Part shown: in pieces, positions 44,303-53,736 of the stretch | Layout: every line of letters starts with the position of its first letter | How positions within the stretch are numbered: position 1 is the first letter of the stretch | Source of the DNA: Gammaproteobacteria bacterium | GTDB taxonomy: Bacteria > Pseudomonadota > Gammaproteobacteria > Steroidobacterales > Foliamicaceae | NCBI GenBank assembly: GCA_026707445.1 | Contig: JAPOWV010000013.1 | Span: 1-64,000, forward strand | DNA: 64,000 nucleotides | Direction: 5' to 3' | Translations under genes and position numbers: made by a program | Notes under the pieces: model-generated | Told to the model about the DNA's origin: nothing | The model's input: only the letters and a program-made list of their open reading frames with translations | Databases searched by the model: none

Positions 44303-47300
44303 TTAAGCGGTATAGCGAGATAATCGTCCTACCAGTCTTTCGCGCGCCATAGCGAGAGCAGGAACAAGAATTATCGAAATAGCGGTGCCAAACAAGACGC
44401 CAAAGCCGATACTCACCGCCAATGGAACCAGAAATTGCCCTTTCACGCTTTGTTCCATCATCAACGGAAATATGCCAAGAAATGTCGTAATGGCAGTCAG
44501 GAAGACTGGTCGAAATCGACTCTTGGCCGCATAAATCAATGCCAACCTGATCTCGGTCCCCTCGCGCCGCCTGTCGTTGGCTGCGTGAACGAGCACAAGC
44601 GCACTGTTTATGATCACCCCGGATAAACCAACGGCGCCAATCAAACTGATTATCGTTACGCTCAGTCCCATCAATATATGACCGATAACGATTCCAATAA
44701 GCGAAAAGGGAATCGCCGCCATAATGACCAAAGGCTGGGTGTAGGAACGAAAGGGAAGCGCCAACAGTATGTAAATCGCAATCATCGCTAACCCGAAATT
44801 CCTCGCAAAGGTCGGGATAACATCCTGCTGCTCTCGTTGCTCCCCCGCGAACTCAAATGCAAGTGACGGCATCCGCCCTTGCAGTTCCTCAAGGAAACCG
44901 GTTCGAAATTCGGTTTGTATTTGCCGAGTCGTTATTTCTTGTGCATCGATGCTGGCTGAAACAGTTACTATTCTTCGCCCATTCCTTCGGATGATCTCGG
45001 ACGGGCCTTGTCCCCGCACTATGCTCGCAACTTCTCCGAGGGGAATTAGCTTGCCGGATGGCGCCTTAATTCGGTAGCTGGACAAATCTGAAATCGTATT
45101 CCGCTCGGATTGAGGCAACCGTACGTATACCGTTACCTCTTCCCTCCCGCGAGTCACCCTTAAGGCTTCAGCACCAAAAAACGCTGAACGCACTTGCGAT
45201 GCAACATTGTCCAGCGTTAGCCCATAGCTACGCGCCCTGGGCCGTAAACTGACCCTTAGTTCGGGCTGACCAAGATCTTGATCATCGAATACGTCATAGA
45301 CACCGCGGAACTGCCTAAGCCAATCCTTGATTGCGTCGGCTGCTCGCGCAAGCTCGGGTTCTGATCGCCCGGATATCTCAATTTGAACGGGCTCTCCGAA
45401 GTCGATAAATTGAGACGAAAAATCGAGCTGCCTGACTCCAGGCAGTTCCCCTACCTCTTCTCGCCATTGCTGCTCAAAGTACTTTGCCGAGAAACTACGC
45501 TGCTCTGGTGGCCACAATTCGAGAAACACCGATGCCTTGTTTGACTGAGCGGTTTGAATTCCTGCTCCAACTGGAGAACCGCGTTGATTCTGCTCTCCCG
45601 CAACAATGTAGATTGACTGTATTGCGGGGAAATCCAGCGACAGGCGCGCCTCTATCTCGGCAGCAACATTTTGTCCAGCGGTGGCTACCTGTTCGGCTAT
45701 CGCGTAGGTCTTATCTACATTCGCTGTGCCGGCCAGTTCTATGCTCGCTGTAACGACATCGCTTTCTATATCCGGGAAAAAGCCAAACTTCAGATGCCCC
45801 GCAACCAAGAGCCCGAGCGCAAGAATCAAGGCGCTTACGCTGCACACGATGGTTGCCCCCCAGTGGCGTGTCGCCACACGCAGCGCACTCTCCAGCGATC
45901 CGTCGACAAAGCGTGTCAGGAATGTGTTCGTAGCCGACTGCAGTCGCCGAATGAAACCGTAGATCTTCGACCTCGCGTGGACCACGCGTTCTTTCGCGGC
46001 GTAGGCAAGGTGCCTGGGCAGAATAAACAACGACTCCAGAAGCGACAGAAACAATATGGCAATAACGATTTTCGGGATATCCTCCGACAGGTTTCCAATA
46101 GATCCAGGAATGAACAAAAGCGGCATAAATCCCGCAATCGTAGTAAAGACAGCGAAGATTACCGGCACATGAATTTTCCGGGTTCCACGTATGGCCGCAT
46201 CTTGTGCAGACAATTGTGGGCTGCGGCTTGCGTAAATACTCTCTCCTACGACAATCGCATCGTCTACGACAATTCCCAGCGCCAATATGAAACCAAAGGC
46301 CGAAATATTGTTAAGCGAAGTATCCGCAACGGCCATCAGGGAGAAAGCGGCCACAAAAGACACCCCGATGCCGGCCGCCACCCACCATGCAAGTCGCAAT
46401 TCCAAGAAAAGGGTCAGGGCGAGCAGGACCAAAAGAAATCCCTTCACGCCGTTCTCTACCAGAACGTCAATCCGGTTCTCGAAATCTGTTACGTAATTGC
46501 GCCATACAACAGCCCCGATTTGTGGTGGGAGCGTCGACTGTAGCTCTTGATCAACGTATCGGATTGCTGCTTGAGCAACGTCCAATACGTTTTCGTCTCC
46601 CGTCTTGTATACCTTTACGAAAATGACCGATTCATCATTGAACTTCTGCACGACATCAGTCTCTTCGATCCCGTCCACTATGGTGGCGATTTCCGCCAAT
46701 CTCTTTTCTCGCCCGCCATCCCGGTCCGGGAAGATTGGTATCTGCGCAAAGTCATATCGATCTTGCCGTTTACCGAGCGTCCGAATAGCCAACTCCTGTT
46801 CTGTTGTTCTTATCTTGCCGCCAGGCAGGTCGGAGCTTTCCGTAGCGATGGTGTTAGCCAGTTCGGGTAAAGTCAGGTTGTAGGCGCGCAGAATTTCATT
46901 TGAGACTTCAATTGATATCTCGTCATCACCAACGCCGCTTACCTCGACGAACGAGATTTCCGCCAGTTCCGCCAGATCATCTCTGACGCGATACGCCATA
47001 TCCTTCAGGGTCTTGACTGATACGTCGCCATAGAGAGCGATTTCGGCCACAGGGAATCGATTTGTTACTTCCCGCACGTTGATTTCTTCTGCAGCAGCCG
47101 GGAATGTCGCGATTCGGTCAATCTCTATCTTTATCTCTTCCAACTTGTCCGAGACCTCGAAGCCGCGCGCGACCTCAAGACGTACCGTGCCGTAACTCTC
47201 AGCTGCTACTGACGTGATCTGTTGGATACCGTCGATTCCTTCAACCTGTTGTTCGATAAGACGTATGATCGAATCTTCAACATCGGTTGGAGATGCCCCT

Positions 47301-47458
47301 GGATATTCAACCTGGATTTCCACAGCATCCAGACTGAATTGTGGAAATATTTCCTTGTTGACAGCGGTAGAACCAGCAACGCCAGCAACAATCAACATCC
47401 CGAGGAAGAGGTTGGCCGCGACGGGATTACGAACCATCCATGTAATCGCGGCGTTCAC
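44303..47458 (-). CDS. RND efflux pump inner-membrane transporter
   Basis: A 1051-residue resistance-nodulation-division protein of AcrB size: N-terminal TM1 (NLFLGMLIVAGVAGSTAVNKEIFPQFSL), two large periplasmic loops, ALGIVVDDAIVVGESIY in TM4 with the paired Asp of the proton relay, and C-terminal GLSGVIINSALVLVHAAN. The subtype resembles acriflavine/MexF-like pumps annotated as generic efflux permeases. The start overlaps the stop of the adaptor gene by 4 bp. Base composition is clearly more AT-rich than the flanking genes, suggesting transfer. No outer-membrane factor is encoded beside it. Confidence 0.95.
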   Translation of the reverse strand: MNAAITWMVRNPVAANLFLGMLIVAGVAGSTAVNKEIFPQFSLDAVEIQVEYPGASPTDVEDSIIRLIEQQVEGIDGIQQITSVAAESYGTVRLEVARGFEVSDKLEEIKIEIDRIATFPAAAEEINVREVTNRFPVAEIALYGDVSVKTLKDMAYRVRDDLAELAEISFVEVSGVGDDEISIEVSNEILRAYNLTLPELANTIATESSDLPGGKIRTTEQELAIRTLGKRQDRYDFAQIPIFPDRDGGREKRLAEIATIVDGIEETDVVQKFNDESVIFVKVYKTGDENVLDVAQAAIRYVDQELQSTLPPQIGAVVWRNYVTDFENRIDVLVENGVKGFLLVLLALTLFLELRLAWWVAAGIGVSFVAAFSLMAVADTSLNNISAFGFILALGIVVDDAIVVGESIYASRSPQLSAQDAAIRGTRKIHVPVIFAVFTTIAGFMPLLFIPGSIGNLSEDIPKIVIAILFLSLLESLFILPRHLAYAAKERVVHARSKIYGFIRRLQSATNTFLTRFVDGSLESALRVATRHWGATIVCSVSALILALGLLVAGHLKFGFFPDIESDVVTASIELAGTANVDKTYAIAEQVATAGQNVAAEIEARLSLDFPAIQSIYIVAGEQNQRGSPVGAGIQTAQSNKASVFLELWPPEQRSFSAKYFEQQWREEVGELPGVRQLDFSSQFIDFGEPVQIEISGRSEPELARAADAIKDWLRQFRGVYDVFDDQDLGQPELRVSLRPRARSYGLTLDNVASQVRSAFFGAEALRVTRGREEVTVYVRLPQSERNTISDLSSYRIKAPSGKLIPLGEVASIVRGQGPSEIIRRNGRRIVTVSASIDAQEITTRQIQTEFRTGFLEELQGRMPSLAFEFAGEQREQQDVIPTFARNFGLAMIAIYILLALPFRSYTQPLVIMAAIPFSLIGIVIGHILMGLSVTIISLIGAVGLSGVIINSALVLVHAANDRRREGTEIRLALIYAAKSRFRPVFLTAITTFLGIFPLMMEQSVKGQFLVPLAVSIGFGVLFGTAISIILVPALAMARERLVGRLSRYTA

Positions 47459-48717
47459 GGGTTGAGTCGATGCGAAACCCGGACCTTCATACCGTCGGTT
47501 GCACTCAATAGGTTTGTTGTAACGACTCGCGTTGTGCTGGTGATTCCGTCGGCTCGCACCAGCACCTCTTCATCCAGAATTCTCAGCACCTGCACGGGGA
47601 CAACTCGTAATGTATCCTCGCCGTCAAGCACCCATATACTTTCGCCGTCACGCAACGCCGCTTTCGGGATAGCCGCCACCGGATTTGTAAACCGCCCCTC
47701 CATAATCGCGTTCGCGTACATGCCTACCAGCAGTGGCGGCGATTTCGCTTCTGTCAGTTCCTGTGCTAACGGTTTGCCTGGGTTGTCCGGATTCGGTATT
47801 CGGATTGCGGCATTTACGGTCCGAGATCCGTCATCTAAAGCTGCCTCTACACGATGAAGAAAGCCCGGCCACTCATACAGCTGACCGGCAAACTCAACTT
47901 GCACGCGGACTTTGGGCTGAACTTCAACTTGGTTGAGAGACCAGATTCCCGGGATCAATCGAACGTCATCGTCACTTAGCCCTACAACGACTTCAAGAAA
48001 CTCATTCGCGAAGACCTTTGCCAATTCGCGTCCGGGCTCAACAACTGCACCAACGTCCACGTCGACTGCAAGGACCCGCCCGGAAAACGGCGCTACAATT
48101 CTTGTCCGCTCAAGATCCAGTTCGGCACTGGAAACCTGTGCCCTTAGGCTCACTAATTTGCCTGCAACCCGATCGCGCGAACTGATGGCTTCGTCCAGCC
48201 TGGTTTGCGCTGCTGACTCTTCGGCTACCAGTTTCTCGAATTTCTGCACCTGCAATCCAAAGAATTCGATCTCCGCCTCGGCCGCCGCCAGGTCACCCCG
48301 TGCGCGCTGCTTTGCGGCCTCATAGGTACGAGGATCCAGTCGCACCAATTCGTCGCCTTCCTTGAAAAGACCACCGGATACAAGATTTGAAGCTACCGAT
48401 ATGACCTCTCCACCCACCTGCGCTGACAAACCAATCTGCGCAAGCGGCTGAACAAATCCTGACGCAACTACAGGCTGCCCATCGTCTGCCCAACGAATCT
48501 GCGCCACCTCAACAATGGGAACAAATGAGGTGCTGGTGGAACGCTCAGGCTCCGCTTGGAACAGCTCCAGAACGGCCAGCAATATCGTTACTGCCGCAAT
48601 TGATCCGAATGCGACGACTACTGACCGCTTACGTAGAGGGCGTATCAAAGTGTCGCCGTCTTGAATATCCGAAAGTTTAATTGTGTCGGAATCTGGATCC
48701 CGATTTTCGTTAGCCAC
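47455..48717 (-). CDS. RND efflux pump periplasmic adaptor (membrane fusion protein)
   Basis: A 420-residue protein: a cytoplasmic acidic N-tail, one membrane anchor (VVVAFGSIAAVTILLAVLELF), a biotinyl-lipoyl half (ASGFVQPLAQIGLSAQVGGEV), a long alpha-helical hairpin (about residues 130-190, coiled-coil-like, KQRARGDLAAAEAEIEFF), then the second lipoyl half RIVAPFSGRVLAVDVDVGAVVEPG and beta-barrel. It partners the pump encoded directly downstream (4-bp overlap) and shares its lower G+C. TolC-like component presumably encoded elsewhere. Confidence 0.95.
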   Translation of the reverse strand: MANENRDPDSDTIKLSDIQDGDTLIRPLRKRSVVVAFGSIAAVTILLAVLELFQAEPERSTSTSFVPIVEVAQIRWADDGQPVVASGFVQPLAQIGLSAQVGGEVISVASNLVSGGLFKEGDELVRLDPRTYEAAKQRARGDLAAAEAEIEFFGLQVQKFEKLVAEESAAQTRLDEAISSRDRVAGKLVSLRAQVSSAELDLERTRIVAPFSGRVLAVDVDVGAVVEPGRELAKVFANEFLEVVVGLSDDDVRLIPGIWSLNQVEVQPKVRVQVEFAGQLYEWPGFLHRVEAALDDGSRTVNAAIRIPNPDNPGKPLAQELTEAKSPPLLVGMYANAIMEGRFTNPVAAIPKAALRDGESIWVLDGEDTLRVVPVQVLRILDEEVLVRADGITSTTRVVTTNLLSATDGMKVRVSHRLNP

Positions 48718-48747
48718 CGCATCTGTCTATTGTGGGCTTGCGCGCTA

Positions 48748-50025
48748 CTAACGGGATGCAATCCGGGCCCGCTCCCGGCCGATCGCCGGTCCCAGCAGGA
48801 GGGCGAACACCAGTACGACGGCGTTTACGGCCGAAGTCAATACGAACGGACCGGTCAGCAGCCACGAATCGAATACGTAACCACTCAGTTTCAGGATAAC
48901 GGCCGCTCCCAGTCCGCTGCATACCGTGAAGAACCCGATGATCGTGCCGCGAATCTTGACCGGCGCTTCCGCCTGAACGAACACCTGGGACGAAATAATT
49001 ACGGCGGATTGACCCACGGACAACAGAGCCACGGAGAGATTGCCGGATAGCGCGGAAGGGTCGGCGACCAGGTAAGTCGACCCATAGCCGACGACTGCGA
49101 GGACAAGACTGACCTGAAGGGCAAGAAGCGGTTTCGCACGATCGTTGAGAACGCCGATGGCCGGCATGGCGGCAAGTGCAACCAGTTGGATAATCACCAT
49201 CAACACGCCGCCCAAAGCCAGTCCCTGTGCGAAGCCCACCCCGGTAGCGACTGCATGACCCGCAGTCCATAAGGTCAGGTACGTGCCGATAACCGCCATG
49301 TTCGCCCCCGATGCAAAGCCCGCGCAATAGGCCAGTCGAACCCCGGGCTGTCTGATTTCAGCGACGCCTTCACGAATCAGCGCCCACAAGTTTTGATGTT
49401 CAACTCCCTCACGGGGACCATCCGCACGCAGCATGAGCCACAACACCAGTGCCGACAGTCCGGCGGCTCCGACCATCACGAAATGAGTCGCGTATCCGGC
49501 ATCGATTACGTCCCAGCCTCTTTCGAGCAACCATTTCGGCAATCTGACGATCACTGTGGCGGCCAGAATGGAACCGATCCCGAAGGTCACGCCCTGAATC
49601 GCGTTCCACTTGCCCCGGCTGTTTTTCTGCACGTAATCGGCAACCACGATCAGAAAGCACGCCGCCACGGCCGTGCGCCCTATGGAAAAGACCGTGCGGG
49701 ACACGATCAGCCCGGACAAGGTGGACACCAGCGGCGCAATCAAGATACCCACCGCCATTACGACGACACCAAGAGTCAGCACGAGCCGCCTTCCTTTCTG
49801 GTCGGCCAAGGCGCCCATCGCTCCCGCGAGCAGGACCGTGATGATCTGGCCGATTGCCCCCAGAGTTCCCGTGGCGTCGCCTATTTGCGAGGTGGGCAGA
49901 TTGAGATGATGCTCAAGCAGCCATGGCTGCACCATATTCAGACCGATAAAGCAAAACGCCATACAGCAGACGCCCAACAGCAACCCGACCGCGTTTATCG
50001 GCGTCACGCCCTGATTGAGCGACAT
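48748..50025 (-). CDS. MFS transporter
   Basis: From the ATG at 50025 it is 425 residues with about 12 transmembrane segments: PINAVGLLLGVCCMAFCFIGLN, GAMGALADQKGRRLVLTLGVVVMAVG (the canonical MFS loop 2-3 motif), and GVLNDRAKPLLAL in the second half. In-frame ATGs at 50073 and 50148 would add 16 or 41 residues; 50025 gives the usual short cytoplasmic N-tail. Substrate is not apparent. It diverges from the Rieske oxygenase gene. Confidence 0.88.
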   Translation of the reverse strand: MSLNQGVTPINAVGLLLGVCCMAFCFIGLNMVQPWLLEHHLNLPTSQIGDATGTLGAIGQIITVLLAGAMGALADQKGRRLVLTLGVVVMAVGILIAPLVSTLSGLIVSRTVFSIGRTAVAACFLIVVADYVQKNSRGKWNAIQGVTFGIGSILAATVIVRLPKWLLERGWDVIDAGYATHFVMVGAAGLSALVLWLMLRADGPREGVEHQNLWALIREGVAEIRQPGVRLAYCAGFASGANMAVIGTYLTLWTAGHAVATGVGFAQGLALGGVLMVIIQLVALAAMPAIGVLNDRAKPLLALQVSLVLAVVGYGSTYLVADPSALSGNLSVALLSVGQSAVIISSQVFVQAEAPVKIRGTIIGFFTVCSGLGAAVILKLSGYVFDSWLLTGPFVLTSAVNAVVLVFALLLGPAIGRERARIASR

Positions 50026-50190
50026 GCCCGCGATTTTTCTTGAAGTTGAGATAACTAAGTCCTCGGCGTGCATTGCTTGCAGTTGGGAACTGATAGCAAC
50101 GGAATTCCACGCGAGCCTACCAAAGTAGAAGCGAAAGAGCATCCCCATAAAGTCGCGCGCCTTTTGCGATAGACGTTGTCAACCGGACGC

Positions 50191-50212
50191 CGATGGACAG
50201 CCGATGGACAGC
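50191..50212. repeat. 11-bp tandem direct repeat upstream of the Rieske oxygenase promoter
   Basis: CGATGGACAGC occurs twice in immediate succession (50191-50201 and 50202-50212), ending 4 bp before the -35 hexamer. It is a possible activator site or slippage duplication. Confidence 0.5.
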
Positions 50213-50215
50213 CTG

Positions 50216-50244
50216 TTGACTTCGATCAATTAACTCAATATCCT
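50216..50244 (+). promoter_or_regulatory. Sigma70-type promoter for the Rieske oxygenase gene
   Basis: -35 TTGACT (50216-50221), 17-bp spacer, -10 TATCCT (50239-50244). It lies about 100 bp upstream of the ATG at 50347 in the divergent gap and is well spaced. The -35 is 5/6 consensus and the -10 4/6. Confidence 0.6.
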
Positions 50245-50346
50245 CCCGCCCCGCGTCTGGGATTACTCGCCAATCACCCTCGTTTTAGGGCCCAAGGCCG
50301 TAAAAGCCCAGTCGCTTTTTTTTGCCTAAATCCAGGAGCCGACAAG

Positions 50347-51402
50347 ATGACCAACCCCGGAATGAAAAATCACTGGTTCGCCGTTGAACATACTTCAAAG
50401 GTAAGCTCGAAAAGACCGACCCCGATAAAGTTGTTTGGAATGCCGATGGTCCTTTACCGGACACCCAGCGGCGGTATTCAGTGTGTCCGCGACCTGTGTC
50501 CACATCGCGGTTCGCGACTTTCGGTGGGACGCATGCTCAATGGCCACCTGTCATGCCGATACCATGGTTGGCAGTTTGGTGAAGGTGGTCGTTGCGTCAA
50601 TATTCCCCAACACTTGAATAAGCGGATGGCCATCCCGTCGTCCGCCCATGCGCACGCCCTGCCGACCAGAGTTCTTGGCGATCTGGTGTGGGTCTGGCCG
50701 GGTGAACCCGCAAAAGCCGAGCAATCCGAGCCTTACCTCCCGAAGTCCCCCGGGGAAGATTACCTGGCGGACAACGAGCAGTGGTACTTCGAAACGCACT
50801 ACGGACTGGCAATGGAGAACCTGCTTGATCCCGCCCATCAGCCGCATGTGCACCGCAGCACTTTGACCGCGTTTTACACTCGCGATCACGATCGGATTAA
50901 CCCAACAATCTGGAAGGAAGTACAGGAGCGCGACGGTGTGCTTTACGGTCATCAGATTTATGAAAACAACCCCGAAAAGAACATCACGCATACATATCGT
51001 ATGGTGTCGCCGTGGCTATTGATCTTCGATGTGCATTTCCCCGCTCGAGGTTTCTTTAAGAAATGGCATCAACAGATGTACTTGTATATGGTTCCGATCG
51101 ATAAGCGCACGTGTGAAGTCAAGATTCGAGCGTATCGCAATTATCTGACGTCGCGAGTCATTCAGCGGCCCCTGAACCTGATTAACTATCTGGTGGCGAA
51201 GCGGATTCATCACGACGACAAAATCGTAATGGAGCCGCAGCAATCCAACTGGGACAACGGGTTGATGGGCAACAACTTTGTCCCATCAGATGCGCTGGTA
51301 GTTCGCTATCGTAAGGTTTGGGAAAAGCTGGAAGCGGCAGGTGATCCTTGGTACCGCCCCGGCACAGAAAGCGAATTTGTCCCTTGCGACAAGGCAGCTT
51401 AG
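50347..51402 (+). CDS. Rieske [2Fe-2S] non-haem iron oxygenase, alpha subunit
   Basis: A 351-residue protein from the ATG at 50347, with AGGAG 10 nt upstream. Rieske ligands are Cys51-x-His53 (CPHRGSRLSVG) and Cys70-x2-His73 (CRYHGWQF). The mononuclear iron facial triad is in ENLLDPAHQPHVHRST, Asp161/His164/His169 being the likely acidic and His residues. The arrangement (DPAHxPxVH) recalls the pheophorbide a oxygenase/vanillate demethylase-type group rather than ring dioxygenases with beta subunits. It needs an external reductase; the flavin reductase-like gene downstream is a candidate. G+C is somewhat lower than its right-hand neighbours. Confidence 0.92.
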   Translation: MTNPGMKNHWFAVEHTSKVSSKRPTPIKLFGMPMVLYRTPSGGIQCVRDLCPHRGSRLSVGRMLNGHLSCRYHGWQFGEGGRCVNIPQHLNKRMAIPSSAHAHALPTRVLGDLVWVWPGEPAKAEQSEPYLPKSPGEDYLADNEQWYFETHYGLAMENLLDPAHQPHVHRSTLTAFYTRDHDRINPTIWKEVQERDGVLYGHQIYENNPEKNITHTYRMVSPWLLIFDVHFPARGFFKKWHQQMYLYMVPIDKRTCEVKIRAYRNYLTSRVIQRPLNLINYLVAKRIHHDDKIVMEPQQSNWDNGLMGNNFVPSDALVVRYRKVWEKLEAAGDPWYRPGTESEFVPCDKAA

Positions 51403-51529
51403 TTAGCGCGATTTTCTCAATTTCTTTTGCTTTGTTCGAAGCCTGCGGCCAAACAGGCTCTCTTAAGCCGCGGCGGCGATGCTGCGGCTGCAATGCGCGC
51501 TCGATGGGTAGCGGCTATACTCGGAGCGC

Positions 51530-52420
51530 ATGGACGCACAAGCAAATCCCCTGCCCGAGAAAGAGGAAGTGCGGATCCGGCCCTTCTGGTATTCGGATTA
51601 CTGGATCTTCCCCAAGCTCATCACCATCGTCACCACGCTGGACAAGCACGGCCGCATAAACGCCGGAGCCTATTCGCACATCATGCAGCACGACGTGATG
51701 CACAAGAATCCGCGGATCCTGCTGGGTTTCCGAAATACCTCGCACACCTTCAACAACATACGCGAGACCGGCGAGTTCGTGATCAACTGCCCCAAGTACG
51801 ACACGCTGGCCGACATGATGGAAACCGGGCGTTTCTATCCCGATGGCGCAAACGAGTTGGATTACACGAACTACACGATGATTCCGTCGCGCAAGGTCAA
51901 GCCGCCGAGCATCGCCGAGTGCCCGCAGATCATCGAATGCACGGTCGACAAGATTTACGAACTCGACCGCACCCAGGGCCACGTTCTCGGCAAGATGGAG
52001 GCCATCGTGATGGACAAGGGTCTGGCCGCCCTGCCCCGCGCCGAGCGCCTGCCGGCCATGAATCTGCCGGTTGGACTGGGCGACGAGAAGCGCAAGTACT
52101 ACTTCTACACCTCGACCCACGATGTCGTCATGCACGAGCTGGGCGACCCGCCGGATGTCGAGGTGGAACCGGTAGCCGGAGAGGCCGAGGAAGAGGCCGC
52201 GGAGGCCGACGCGATGGAGTGGGACGCCCAGGCGCTGGAAATGCTCGACGGGGTGCCCAAGGCCCTGCAGAAGATGGTCAGGGGCCAGGTCGAAGGCGCC
52301 CTGCTCGATCGGGGCGAGAAAGCCGTGACCGGCGCGCTGTTCAAGGGACTGGCCCGGGAATTCGGCCTCAGCGAGGAACTGCTGGACAGATATCGCACCG
52401 ATGCGGACACGGCGGCTTAG
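51530..52420 (+). CDS. Flavin reductase-like protein with PCP_red-like C-terminal domain
   Basis: A 296-residue protein. The FMN split barrel (about residues 15-205) begins RPFWYSDYWIFPKLITIVTTLDKHGRINAGAY and includes ILLGFRNTSHTFNNIRETGEFVINCP. After an acidic linker (EPVAGEAEEEAAEADA) the last about 55 residues (WDAQALEMLDGVPKALQKMVRG, AVTGALFKGLAREFGL) resemble a PCP_red helical domain, as in the protein at 43313. A TATACT -10-like hexamer ends 8 nt before the ATG, so the mRNA may be leaderless. It overlaps the next gene by 20 bp. Confidence 0.8.
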   Translation: MDAQANPLPEKEEVRIRPFWYSDYWIFPKLITIVTTLDKHGRINAGAYSHIMQHDVMHKNPRILLGFRNTSHTFNNIRETGEFVINCPKYDTLADMMETGRFYPDGANELDYTNYTMIPSRKVKPPSIAECPQIIECTVDKIYELDRTQGHVLGKMEAIVMDKGLAALPRAERLPAMNLPVGLGDEKRKYYFYTSTHDVVMHELGDPPDVEVEPVAGEAEEEAAEADAMEWDAQALEMLDGVPKALQKMVRGQVEGALLDRGEKAVTGALFKGLAREFGLSEELLDRYRTDADTAA

Positions 52421-53396
52421 GTTCGACAAAAACGGCGAACCGGCCGACGTGGTACGGCTGGAGGAGGTTGAACTCGGCGATCCGGGGCGGGGCGAAGTCA
52501 TCGCCAGACTGGAAGCCAGCGCGATGCACATCGCCGACATCAAGCTGGTGCAGGGCATCGACGCGCTTCGCCGTCCCCTGCCCGTCACGCCGGGCTTCGA
52601 GGGCGTGGGAGAAGTTGTCGAGACCGGCGCCGATTCGGGCTACCAGGTCGGCGACCGTGTGTTTCTTCCGTTGGGCTGCGGCACTTTCTCCGAGTACGCG
52701 CGGGTCCACCGGAACGGCCTGGGTATGCGGCGCGCGCCGGCCGGCGATGCGGAACAGCTCGTGCTTTCGAATATCAACGGCGCAACCGCGTGGACGCTGC
52801 TTGAGGACTTCGTGGACCTCGAGCAGGGCGAATGGGTGCTGCAGGACGCGGCGAATTCGAACGTCGGGCGGTATCTGATCGTCCTGGCGGCCAGATGGGG
52901 TTATCGCACGGTCAATCTCGTGCGGCGGGAAGAGGTCGTTCAGGAACTGAAGGACCTGGGCGCCAACGCCGTGGTGCTGGACGGACCGGACCTGCCGGAG
53001 CGCATCCGCGAGGCCACCGGCGGTGCCGATATACGCCTCGGCATCGACGCCATCGCCGGCGAGGGCGTCATGCGCATGGCCGACTGCCTCGCCGACGGCG
53101 GCCTGATCGTCAATTACGGAACACTGACCGACCAGCCTTGCCAGATCGATTTCTGGCAGATGTTCCTGCACGACATCCGCCTGTGCGGCATGTCGACGAC
53201 GCGCTGCTTCGCGACCCGCACCGAAGCGGAAATCGACGAGTTACAGGAGGAGATCGCGTTGATGGCTTCCGACGGGCGCCTGAGCGCAAAGATCGCCGCC
53301 CGCTACACGCTGGATGAATGGCGCCAAGCCTTCGCCCACGCCGCGCGCACCGGCTCGGCCCGCGACGGCAAGATCATCGTCCTGCCCAACGGCTGA
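52401..53396 (+). CDS. Zinc-free medium-chain reductase, enoyl reductase (MECR/ETR)-like
   Basis: A 331-residue MDR protein. N-terminal GroES-like domain (VEVELGDPGRGEVIARL-type sequence, PVTPGFEGVGEVVETGAD) and a Rossmann domain with the MECR/ETR signature LQDAANSNVGRYLIVLAARWGYRTVNLVRR. No zinc-binding Cys cluster is seen. Relatives reduce 2-enoyl thioesters or quinones with NADPH. The start overlaps the upstream flavin reductase-like gene by 20 bp, indicating a shared operon with the oxygenase region. Confidence 0.9.
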   Translation: MRTRRLRFDKNGEPADVVRLEEVELGDPGRGEVIARLEASAMHIADIKLVQGIDALRRPLPVTPGFEGVGEVVETGADSGYQVGDRVFLPLGCGTFSEYARVHRNGLGMRRAPAGDAEQLVLSNINGATAWTLLEDFVDLEQGEWVLQDAANSNVGRYLIVLAARWGYRTVNLVRREEVVQELKDLGANAVVLDGPDLPERIREATGGADIRLGIDAIAGEGVMRMADCLADGGLIVNYGTLTDQPCQIDFWQMFLHDIRLCGMSTTRCFATRTEAEIDELQEEIALMASDGRLSAKIAARYTLDEWRQAFAHAARTGSARDGKIIVLPNG

Positions 53397-53397
53397 T

Positions 53398-53640
53398 TCA
53401 GGCAGCTCGCTTGCCGGCCACTGCGTCGCGCAAACCCTCGAGAAGTCCTTCCATGTGCGCCATCCGCTCGCGAAGCCCCGCCACCTCCTTGCCCAGGAGC
53501 GATATGTCAGCCCTCAACTCCGTGCCCTGCTTCCGCATGTCACCGCGCAACTCCTTGCGCGTTGATGTCAGGTCAGCACGCAGCCAGGCAAACAGGCCGA
53601 CGATAAGTGTGGCCAGGGCGATCTGCCCGATCCAGTCCAT
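53398..53640 (-). CDS. Small membrane-anchored coiled-coil protein
   Basis: An 80-residue protein from the ATG at 53640 (a TTG at 53646 adds two residues). It has one N-terminal transmembrane helix (IGQIALATLIVGLFAWL), then a charged heptad-like helix (KELRGDMRKQGTELRADISLL...GLRERMAHMEGLLEGLRDAV). No known domain. The layout mirrors the 140-residue protein at 58202, where the coiled coil comes first. Two direct repeats lie just upstream of the start. Function unknown; may oligomerise at the inner membrane. Confidence 0.65.
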   Translation of the reverse strand: MDWIGQIALATLIVGLFAWLRADLTSTRKELRGDMRKQGTELRADISLLGKEVAGLRERMAHMEGLLEGLRDAVAGKRAA

Positions 53641-53659
53641 TCGCAAAGTTTACATGTCG

Positions 53660-53701
53660 TCACACGTGAAATTTGCACAGAATCACACGTGTTCATGCAC
53701 A
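53660..53701. repeat. Pair of imperfect 20-bp direct repeats with CACGTG cores
   Basis: TCACACGTG..(A)TTTGCACA at 53660-53679 and TCACACGTGTTCATGCACA at 53683-53701, 23 bp apart. They lie immediately upstream of the minus-strand small gene and between it and qor, suggesting tandem binding sites. Confidence 0.55.
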
Positions 53702-53736
53702 AATAGTGGCGCAGACCCGCTGGATCGCGCCCAGGC

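Noticed and set aside
51427..52878. 483-codon plus frame spanning the flavin reductase and MDR genes
   Set aside because: Out of frame with two genes showing clear domains; its sequence is Arg/Ala-rich low complexity.
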